From Variovorax beijingensis (GTDB lineage Bacteria > Pseudomonadota > Gammaproteobacteria > Burkholderiales > Burkholderiaceae_C): a stretch of DNA of 64,000 nucleotides. Positions 1-6,671 of the stretch are shown piece by piece. Where the stretch lies: positions 372,001 to 436,000 of the forward strand of contig NZ_RXFQ01000002.1 of assembly GCF_003951285.1 (NCBI RefSeq), given 5' to 3'. Positions within the stretch are counted from its first letter, which is position 1, and each line of letters starts with the position of its first letter. A program made the position numbers and the translations under genes. The notes under the pieces were generated by a model. The model saw only the letters and a list, made by a program, of their open reading frames with translations, did not search any database and had not been told where the DNA came from.

Positions 1-596
1 AGTTCGGCATCCGTGGCAGCCATTGCCTTGCGCAGCGACTGCAGCGCCGCCACCGCACCCGCCGACCACCGGATGTAGTCGGGGCTCAGGATCATCGCGG
101 CGTCGAAGGCGTCGGCCGCCTGCTCCAGCGTCGCGCGCGCGTCGTCGGCAAGCTTCTCGGCTGCGGCCTTGACGGCCGGCACGATCTTGCGCACCTTGCC
201 CTTGATGTCGGACACGTCGAGCGACAGGTCGCCGAGTCCTTCGAGGCCGCTCCAGCGGGCCGTGCCGTAGCCCCGGCCCGCGGTGACGTGGCGCACATTG
301 GCCGCGCGCGGAAGCATCTGCGCCAGCTCGGCCCGCTCGCTGTCTTCGAGGGCCCAGCGCGTCGCGACGACCGGCGTATCGCCCTGGCACTCCTCGAGGC
401 GGCGGTGCCGCGGAAAGTCCTTGATCGGACTGAGTTCGGCCAGGCCTCCGGCCGGGTTCAGGCTGTGCAGTGCACGCAGCAGGTTCGATTTGCCGCTGTC
501 ATTTCGACCGAGGATCGCCGTGATCTGTGGGGTATCGATGGAGCCGCTGTCGTTGATCGAGCGAAAGTTGGTGATCTGGAATGACGCCAAGCGCAT
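1..596 (-). CDS. AAA/OLD-like ATPase, N-terminal part (cut by window edge)
   Basis: An open frame starts at an ATG at 594-596 and runs without a stop off the left edge, giving about 198 residues. The N-terminus reads as an SMC/RecF/OLD-type ATPase head: an early 'ITNFRSI' strand followed by a Walker A of the form GRNDSGKSNLL near residue 30. GRNxxGKSN is typical of OLD-family ATPases, which often carry a C-terminal TOPRIM nuclease; that part lies outside the window, so nuclease activity cannot be judged. A GAGAAG-like stretch lies upstream as a possible ribosome site. Homologues occur both in DNA repair and in phage defence, and nothing here decides between these. Confidence 0.75.
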   Translation of the reverse strand, partial: MRLASFQITNFRSINDSGSIDTPQITAILGRNDSGKSNLLRALHSLNPAGGLAELSPIKDFPRHRRLEECQGDTPVVATRWALEDSERAELAQMLPRAANVRHVTAGRGYGTARWSGLEGLGDLSLDVSDIKGKVRKIVPAVKAAAEKLADDARATLEQAADAFDAAMILSPDYIRWSAGAVAALQSLRKAMAATDAE

Positions 597-630
597 GGAG
601 GGGTTTTCTTCTCGTCGAATGAATGATTGC

Positions 631-661
631 AGGGCGGGGAATGTATTGCATTCCCCGCCCT
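631..661. terminator. Perfect 13-bp hairpin downstream of the permease gene
   Basis: AGGGCGGGGAATG and CATTCCCCGCCCT form a perfect 13-bp stem around a 5-base loop. It lies 26 bases past the stop of the permease gene and before the start of the ATPase gene, so it probably ends the upstream transcript. No clear T-run follows on the minus strand, so it may be a weak terminator or an mRNA-protecting stem. Confidence 0.6.
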
Positions 662-686
662 CTTCACCCCCGCGGAAAGAAAAATC

Positions 687-3203
687 TTATTCCGCCGCGC
701 GCCGCAGCGTATCGACCACCGGCCTGCGCAGCACGTCGCGCAAGCCCCACCAACCCGCCGCCAGCGCGAGCACCGCGCCCGCGAGCGCACCGGCGACCGG
801 CACGATGGGCGACGCCGTCCAGGTGAAGTCGAACACGTAGCGCGCGAGGCCCCAGCCGATGGCCGAGGCCACGATGCTCGCCAGGAAGCCCGCCAGCAGG
901 CCCACGCCCGCCAGTTCGGCGCGCTGCACCTGGCGCAGCAGGCTGGCCCGCGCGCCCACCGCGCGCATCACGGCGAACTCGCGCGCGCGCTCCTCGCGCG
1001 TGGCCGTGACCGCGGCGAACAGCACCACCAGCCCCGCCGCGAGCGTGAAGCCGAACAGGAACTCGACCGCACGGATCACCTGGTCGAGCACGCGCTGCAC
1101 CTGGTTGATAGTGGCGCTCATGTCGACGTTGGTCACGTTGGGGTAGCTGCGCACCAGCGCGTTGTCGAAGCCGCGGGTTTCGGGCGCGCGGAAGGCCCCC
1201 ATGTAGGTCACCGGCACGTCGGGCAGCGCGGCCACGGTGTACATCACGAAGAAGTTCGCATGCATCGAACCCCAGTCGACCTTGCGCAGCGAGGTGATGC
1301 GCGCATCGTTCTGCATGCCGCCGATGTCGAAGCGCAGCACGTCGCCGAGCTTGAGGCCGAGCGTCTCGGCCAGGCCTTCCTCCACGCTCACTTCGCCCGG
1401 CGCATCGGGCTTCCATGCGCCGGCCACGATGCTGTTGTGCGCCGGGGCCTCCACGCTGTTGCTGAGGTTGAACTCGCGGTCCACCAGGCGCTTGGCGCGG
1501 TCTTCCAGGTAGTCGTCGGGCGACACCGGCTTGTCGTTGACGGCCACGAGGCGGCCGCGGATCATCGGATACCAGTCGAACTTGCGCACGCCGGCATCGC
1601 GCAGCGACTTCTGGAACGCCGTGCTCTGGTCGGGCATGACGTTGATCACGAAGCGGTTCGGCGCATCGGGCGGCGTGGCCTTGCGCCAGCTCGCGACCAG
1701 GTCGGTGCGCAGCAGCACCAGCAGCACCAGCGCGAGCAGGCCCACGGCCAGCGCGCTGACCTGCACCACCGCATAGGCCGGCCGCGCCGAGATCTGGCGC
1801 GTGGCCAGCACCAGCCAGCGCGGCGCGGTGCTTTCATTGACGCTGCGGCGCAGCACCTTCACCGCGAGCCAGCTCAGCAGCGCGAACACGGCCACCGCGC
1901 CTGCGAAGCCGCCGACGGCGATCAGGCCCAGCTTCAGGTCGCTGCTGGCCGCGATCAGCAGGGCCGCGAAGCCGGCCACGCCAATGCCCAGCACCGCGAG
2001 TGACGCAGGCTTGAGCCCGCCGACGTCGCGGCGGATCACGCGCAGCGGCGGCACCCGGGCCAGTTGCAGCACCGGCGGCAGGCCGAAGGCGAACAGCAGC
2101 GTGAGCCCCATGCCCAGGCCGAAGGCCACGGGCCACACGGTGGCCGCAGGCAGCGCCGTTTCGACCAGCCCCGCGAGCAGCACCACGAACACGTAATGCA
2201 CGCCGAAGCCGATCGCCACGCCCAGGCTGCTGGCCACGATGCCGACGACAGCAAATTCGAACGCATAGGCCAGTGCGATGGTGCGCTGGCTCTGGCCGAG
2301 CACGCGCAGCATGGCGCAGTCGTCCAGGTGGCTGGCCGCGAAGCCGCGCGCGGCCAGCGCCACCGCCACGGCCGACAGCAGCGCCGCGAGCAGCGCGACA
2401 AGGCTCAGGAATTTCTCGGCGCGGTCCAGCGTCTGGCGCATCTCGGGGCGTCCGCCTTCGAACGAATCGAGCCGCACGCCGCGCAGTTCGCCCTTCTTGA
2501 TCGTGGCCTCGGCCCAGTCGGAAAAGCGCTTGACGGCCGCATCCTCGCCCGCCACCGCGTAGCGGTAGCCGACACGGCTCGCAGGCTGCACGAGACCGGT
2601 GCGCGGCACGTCCGCCTGGTTGAGCATCACGCGCGGCGAGAAACTCATGAACCCTGCCCCGCGGTCAGGCTCGAGCGTGATCACGCGGCCGATGCGCAAA
2701 CTGCTGTCGCCAAGAAGAAGCGCATCCCCCACCTTGAGCGCGAGCGAATCCAGCAGCGAGGCGTCGACCCAGACCTCGCCCGCCGGCGGAATATCGCGTG
2801 TGATGCTGCCCGGCGCATCGGGGGCGCTTGCGGTCTGCAGGTTGCCGCGCAACGGGTAACCCGCAGTCACGGCCTTCAGGGCCACCAGCTTGCTCGCACC
2901 GCCCTGGGCATCGTCGGCCCGCGCCATGGTCGGAAAGCCATAGGTGCCGGTGCCCTCGAGTCCGAATGCGCGGGCCTGCGCGATGAAGGTCGCAGGCGTG
3001 GGGTTGTCGCTCACGACCACCGCGTCGCCGCCGAGCAGCTGCCGCGCATCGCGCTGCAGCCCCCCCTTCAGCCGGTCGGCAAAGAAGCCGACCGCCGTGA
3101 GGGCGGCCACCGCCAGCACAACGGCAACGATCAAGAGGCGCAGTTCGCCGGCGCGCAGATCGCGCCACAGGGTGCGCCAGCCAAGGCGGAAGGAGGCATT
3201 CAT
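687..3203 (-). CDS. ABC transporter permease, FtsX/YbbP type
   Basis: This 838-residue membrane protein has an N-terminal helix (about residues 20-42), a large extracytoplasmic region, a cluster of four helices near the middle (about 265-400), further helices around 400-500, a second periplasmic domain and a C-terminal helix group (about 720-820). That layout of two FtsX domains matches the YbbP family, the permease half of exporters linked to lipid or lipoprotein handling at the inner membrane. The start ATG follows an AGGAGG-like site (GGAAGGAGGCATTCATG on the plus strand is only the complement context, so the ribosome site itself is not strong). No ATP-binding partner (YbbA-like) is adjacent. 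The substrate cannot be named from sequence. Confidence 0.8.
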   Translation of the reverse strand: MNASFRLGWRTLWRDLRAGELRLLIVAVVLAVAALTAVGFFADRLKGGLQRDARQLLGGDAVVVSDNPTPATFIAQARAFGLEGTGTYGFPTMARADDAQGGASKLVALKAVTAGYPLRGNLQTASAPDAPGSITRDIPPAGEVWVDASLLDSLALKVGDALLLGDSSLRIGRVITLEPDRGAGFMSFSPRVMLNQADVPRTGLVQPASRVGYRYAVAGEDAAVKRFSDWAEATIKKGELRGVRLDSFEGGRPEMRQTLDRAEKFLSLVALLAALLSAVAVALAARGFAASHLDDCAMLRVLGQSQRTIALAYAFEFAVVGIVASSLGVAIGFGVHYVFVVLLAGLVETALPAATVWPVAFGLGMGLTLLFAFGLPPVLQLARVPPLRVIRRDVGGLKPASLAVLGIGVAGFAALLIAASSDLKLGLIAVGGFAGAVAVFALLSWLAVKVLRRSVNESTAPRWLVLATRQISARPAYAVVQVSALAVGLLALVLLVLLRTDLVASWRKATPPDAPNRFVINVMPDQSTAFQKSLRDAGVRKFDWYPMIRGRLVAVNDKPVSPDDYLEDRAKRLVDREFNLSNSVEAPAHNSIVAGAWKPDAPGEVSVEEGLAETLGLKLGDVLRFDIGGMQNDARITSLRKVDWGSMHANFFVMYTVAALPDVPVTYMGAFRAPETRGFDNALVRSYPNVTNVDMSATINQVQRVLDQVIRAVEFLFGFTLAAGLVVLFAAVTATREERAREFAVMRAVGARASLLRQVQRAELAGVGLLAGFLASIVASAIGWGLARYVFDFTWTASPIVPVAGALAGAVLALAAGWWGLRDVLRRPVVDTLRRAAE

Positions 3204-3273
3204 GGGCGAGACGATAGCCGACGCGCGTGCGCCGGCGCCTTTCAGGGGCTTGTCGCAAGTAGGGGAACAGGCC

Positions 3274-4146
3274 TTAGGCCGGATTGCGGCGCGCGAGTTC
3301 CGGCTGCAGCACCAGCCGGTCGACGCCCGCGTAGCAGACGAAGTGCCTGTTGGTCGCGCGACCGATGGCGCACAGGCCCACGCGGGTTGCCACCTCGTGG
3401 CCCATCTGCGTGATGCCGCTGCGCGAGACCACGATGGGCACGCCCATCTGCGCCGACTTGATCACCATCTCGCTCGTGAGCCGACCGGTGGTGTAGAAAA
3501 CGCGGTCGCCGGCCAGCACGCCGGCCGGCTGCATGGCGCACCAGCCCGCGATGGTGTCGATGGCGTTGTGGCGGCCCACGTCTTCCACGAAGGAGTGCAT
3601 CGTGGCCTCTGTGCCGCCGGGCTCGAGCGTGAACAGCGCGCAGCCATGCACCGAGCCGGCCGACTTGTAGGTGCTCTCCTGGAGCCGGATCGCATTGACC
3701 AGCGCATAGAGCTGTGCCTGCGTCATGCGCGTGGGCGGCAGCTGGAGCTTGTCGATGTCGGCCATCAGGTCGCCGAACACGCTGCCCTGGCCGCAGCCGG
3801 TGGTCACCACCTTCTTTGCGGTACGCTCCTCGATGCGGTCGATGCCGGCGTGCGTCTTGACGGCGGCGGCGCCGACCTCCCAGTCGACCGTGACCGACTC
3901 GACGTCGCTGGCCGATTCGATGAGGCGCTGGTTCAGCAGATAACCCAGCACCAGCAGTTCGGGCTGGGCGCCGAGCGTCATCAGCGTGACGAGTTCGCGA
4001 CGGTCCACGTACACCGTGAGGTCGCGCTCGGCCGGGATGGAGACAGTGCCGCGCACACCATGCTCATCGACGACCTCGACCTCGCGCGTCAGTGCGGCGC
4101 GGGCCTGGGTGAGACGCGGAAGCGGCAACGGCAGCGGCGTCGTCAC
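3274..4146 (-). CDS. fdhD: Formate dehydrogenase accessory sulfurtransferase FdhD
   Basis: FdhD passes sulfur from the cysteine desulfurase to the bis-MGD cofactor of formate dehydrogenases, which activates them. The 290-residue product carries family landmarks: VHGCALF in the middle, FVEDVGRHNAIDT, and the YTTGRLTSEMV and VSRSGIT stretches. The start is a GTG whose bases overlap the TGA of the preceding gene (GTGA), so it is translationally coupled as the last gene of the membrane formate dehydrogenase operon. The conserved Cys-x-x-Cys loop reads TTGCGQGS, so only the first cysteine is present. It is the only fdhD in the window and probably serves both formate dehydrogenases. Confidence 0.92.
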   Translation of the reverse strand: MTTPLPLPLPRLTQARAALTREVEVVDEHGVRGTVSIPAERDLTVYVDRRELVTLMTLGAQPELLVLGYLLNQRLIESASDVESVTVDWEVGAAAVKTHAGIDRIEERTAKKVVTTGCGQGSVFGDLMADIDKLQLPPTRMTQAQLYALVNAIRLQESTYKSAGSVHGCALFTLEPGGTEATMHSFVEDVGRHNAIDTIAGWCAMQPAGVLAGDRVFYTTGRLTSEMVIKSAQMGVPIVVSRSGITQMGHEVATRVGLCAIGRATNRHFVCYAGVDRLVLQPELARRNPA

Positions 4147-4556
4147 TGCGCCTTCGGCGTGGGATTGGCGGTGGCGGCAGGCTGCGTGGTGCTGGGCGGC
4201 GATGCGGCCGTGGTGGCCGGCGAATGCGCGCCCGCAGCCTCGATGGGCTTGGCGTCGGCCGGCGGCGTAAAGGCGAAGGGACCGGGGTCGGCGCAAGGCG
4301 GCGTGGCAGGCGCGGCCGGCACCGGCTTGCCGGCCGCGGTGGCACTGGCGCGGTACTTGGCCGCGACGCGGTCCTGCGCCTGGCAGAGCTTGTAGGCATC
4401 GACCTTGCCGCTCCAGGCGGTCTTGGCGGCAGCTTCGGCGGCCTTGGCCTTGGCCTCGGGGGTGGCGGGCGGCGGCGGCAGCTTGGCCCATGCCGCAGGC
4501 GCGGCCAGCGCGAGCACCAGCAGCGACGCGCAAGAGAGATTCAACGGCAGCTTCAT
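4143..4556 (-). CDS. Small exported Pro/Ala-rich protein in the formate dehydrogenase operon
   Basis: The product has 137 residues with a clear signal peptide (Lys-2, hydrophobic core 10-21, cleavage after AWA at 24). The mature part is rich in Ala, Pro, Lys and Thr and holds two cysteines, Cys-58 in KLCQAQ and Cys-88 in PPCADPG, that could form a disulfide. The tail after about residue 110 is low-complexity. Its ATG overlaps the stop of the gamma-subunit gene (ATGA) and its stop overlaps fdhD (GTGA), so it is embedded in the operon. I do not recognise the family. Position suggests a periplasmic role with the membrane-bound enzyme, but that is inference. Confidence 0.75.
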   Translation of the reverse strand: MKLPLNLSCASLLVLALAAPAAWAKLPPPPATPEAKAKAAEAAAKTAWSGKVDAYKLCQAQDRVAAKYRASATAAGKPVPAAPATPPCADPGPFAFTPPADAKPIEAAGAHSPATTAASPPSTTQPAATANPTPKAQ

Positions 4557-5776
4557 GAGGGTGTTCCTTCGGCGGGTCTCACGGGCCGCGCGGCCGGTGC
4601 TGCGGCCGAGCCGGCCGGCAGCGTGCGCTGCGCAGGGATCTTGCCCGCGGCGATGTCGTCGTACCAGAGTTCGTGATGCTCCCTGGCCCAGGTCTCGTCG
4701 ACGTAGCCGGTGCGCATGGCCTTGTAGGCGCCCGTCATGCCGAGCGTGCCGATGTAGATGTGGCCCATGATCATCGCGATCATCAGCAAGGTTGCGATGC
4801 CGTGGACCATGTGCGCCACCTGCATCTCGCCGCGCGTGTAGACGAAGCCCGGCAGCAGCTTGTCCAGGAAAAGCCCCGAGCCGATCACGAAGAAGCCGAG
4901 GAACAGCACGCCGCCCCAGAAGACCAACTTCTCGCCCGCATTGAAGCGGTGCGACGGCACTTCCTTGCCGCCGAACAGGCCGCCGAAGCGCGCGAGCCAT
5001 TGGAGGTCGCTGGCGCGCGGCAGGTTGTCGCGAATGAAGGTGAAGACCATGAGCACGATCGTCACCACGAACAGCGGCCCGACGAAGTTATGGACGTTCT
5101 TGAGCGCGTAGGCAATCCAGCCGAAGAGCGAAGCGCCCATCCACGGCATCAGGAAGAACTTGCCGAAGGCCATCACGATGCCGGAGATCGCGAGCGTGAC
5201 GAATGCAATGGCGTTCGACCAGTGCGTGGCCCGCTCGAACGGGGTGAAGCGCTCGATCTTGCGGCCGGTTTCCTGGCCGTGCAGGCGGATGGGACCACGC
5301 GTGAAATAGAAGATGGCCAGCGCCAGCAGCACGACGAACAGCAATGCCGCGCCGTAGGGAATGATCCAGTCGTTGCGCACCTGGCGCCAGGCTTCGCCGG
5401 CATTGGTGAAGCGCGAACCGGGGTACTGCACGAAAGGCTGGATCAGGTTGCCGGCCTCGGGCGCCTCGCTTTTCGGCAGGCTGCTGTAGCCGGTCACGCC
5501 CTGCCCCACCTGGCGCCACATCGGCGCGTTGTTGCCGGGTTGCACCTTCATGCGCTCGCCATTGGTCTGGTTCGCGTAGTTGGGGTCGGCGCTGGCTTCG
5601 GGCTTGACCTCGAAGATGTTCTGGCCGCGGATGCCGCCCGCGGCGGGCTCCGGTGCGGCGGTTGCGGCAGGTGCCGCGGGTGCGGAGGTCGTTCCAGGGT
5701 CGGCCGGCGGCTGCGCCTGCGCGAAGGCCGTACCCAGCGCGGCAAGAAGAACGAGAGCGGTCAGCGCTTGCTTCAT
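4553..5776 (-). CDS. fdnI: Formate dehydrogenase gamma subunit (cytochrome b)
   Basis: This 407-residue protein is the membrane cytochrome b that carries electrons from the Fe-S subunit to the quinone pool. A signal-like N-terminus (MKQALTALVLLAALG) is followed by about 110 periplasmic residues, then five hydrophobic helices from about residue 150. Candidate haem ligands lie in ATHWSNA, KNVHNFVGP and QVAHMVHGIA, as in FdnI/FdoI. E. coli FdnI is about 217 residues and lacks the N-terminal extension. A GGAGAG site precedes the ATG. The gene sits between a small lipoprotein gene and a small exported protein gene, overlapping the latter by four bases. The fdnI symbol is by homology of role only. 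Confidence 0.88.
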   Translation of the reverse strand: MKQALTALVLLAALGTAFAQAQPPADPGTTSAPAAPAATAAPEPAAGGIRGQNIFEVKPEASADPNYANQTNGERMKVQPGNNAPMWRQVGQGVTGYSSLPKSEAPEAGNLIQPFVQYPGSRFTNAGEAWRQVRNDWIIPYGAALLFVVLLALAIFYFTRGPIRLHGQETGRKIERFTPFERATHWSNAIAFVTLAISGIVMAFGKFFLMPWMGASLFGWIAYALKNVHNFVGPLFVVTIVLMVFTFIRDNLPRASDLQWLARFGGLFGGKEVPSHRFNAGEKLVFWGGVLFLGFFVIGSGLFLDKLLPGFVYTRGEMQVAHMVHGIATLLMIAMIMGHIYIGTLGMTGAYKAMRTGYVDETWAREHHELWYDDIAAGKIPAQRTLPAGSAAAPAARPVRPAEGTPS

Positions 5777-5787
5777 GGGCTCTCCGT

Positions 5788-6042
5788 TCAGTTCTCTTTG
5801 TTGTATTCGTTCTGCCCGTTCTGCGTGCGGGTCTTGAGCTGCTGCTGCCAGGCGGTCTTGTCGCCGACCTGCCAGCCGGGCGCGGTGAACACCGTGCCGG
5901 CGTTCTCCTTGGTGCCCGTGCCGCTCCAGGGCACGGCGTCGTGCTTGACGCCCTGCGCGTTGGTCTGCGGCTTCTCGCCGCAGGCCGCGAGGCACATTGC
6001 GACCAGCGCAACGCCCGCGAAGACGAGGCCCGGCCGCTTCAC
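5788..6042 (-). CDS. Small lipoprotein in the formate dehydrogenase operon
   Basis: The 84-residue product starts at a GTG overlapping the TGA of the beta-subunit gene (GTGA). Residues 5-20 are hydrophobic and end in a lipobox LAAC with Cys-21, followed by Gly, so the mature protein of about 64 residues should be lipid-anchored. The mature part is polar, with two tryptophans in short conserved-looking stretches (VPWSGTG, PGWQVGD) and a Gln/Asn-rich tail. No known domain is recognised. Tight coupling between beta and gamma subunit genes suggests an assembly factor or peripheral subunit on the periplasmic side, which is inference. Confidence 0.75.
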   Translation of the reverse strand: MKRPGLVFAGVALVAMCLAACGEKPQTNAQGVKHDAVPWSGTGTKENAGTVFTAPGWQVGDKTAWQQQLKTRTQNGQNEYNKEN

Positions 6043-6662
6043 TTGCGGACTCCACCGGCCGGCGGGGTGCCAGCCTGCTGCGAGCCGTAGGCGGTGCCCC
6101 AGCCCCAGACTTCGGCGCCCTTGCCGCGCTGGACCACGCGGGTGCGGAAGATGTCGGCCACCACGTCGCCATCGCCGGCCAGGAGGGCCTTGGTCGAGCA
6201 CATCTCGGCGCAGGCCGGAAGCTTGCCTTCGGCGAGCCGGTTGCGGCCGTACTTCTCGAACTCGGCTTCGGAGCCGTTGGCCTCGGGGCCGCCGGCGCAG
6301 AAGGTGCACTTGTCCATCTTGCCGCGCACGCCGAAGGTACCTTGCGACGGAAACTGCGGCGCGCCGAACGGGCAGGCGTACGAGCAGTAGCCGCAGCCGA
6401 TGCACACGTCCTTGTCATGCAGCACCACGCCTTCTTCGGTGCGGTAGAAGCACTGCACCGGGCACACGGCCATGCAGGGCGCGTCGGAGCAGTGCATGCA
6501 GGCCACCGAGATCGACTTCTCGCCCGGCACCCCGTCGTTGAGCGTGACCACGCGGCGGCGGTTCACGCCCCAGGGCACCTCGTTCTCGTTCTTGCAGGCA
6601 GTGACGCAGCCGTTGCATTCGATGCAGCGTTCCGCGTCGCAGACAAATTTCATTCGTGCCAT
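6039..6662 (-). CDS. fdh3B: Formate dehydrogenase beta subunit, four-cluster ferredoxin type
   Basis: This 207-residue Fe-S subunit relays electrons from the molybdenum subunit to the cytochrome b. Four cysteine groups are visible in order: CIECNGCVTACKNE near the N-terminus, CMHCSDAPCMAVCP, CIGCGYCSYACPFG, and CTFCAGG with a later CAEMC, enough for four [4Fe-4S] clusters. Unlike the roughly 294-residue E. coli FdnH, it has no C-terminal transmembrane helix, which fits the shorter FDH3-type beta subunits. It lies 9 bases after the alpha gene and overlaps the next lipoprotein gene by four bases. Confidence 0.92.
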   Translation of the reverse strand: MARMKFVCDAERCIECNGCVTACKNENEVPWGVNRRRVVTLNDGVPGEKSISVACMHCSDAPCMAVCPVQCFYRTEEGVVLHDKDVCIGCGYCSYACPFGAPQFPSQGTFGVRGKMDKCTFCAGGPEANGSEAEFEKYGRNRLAEGKLPACAEMCSTKALLAGDGDVVADIFRTRVVQRGKGAEVWGWGTAYGSQQAGTPPAGGVRK

Positions 6663-6671
6663 GGTGCTTCC

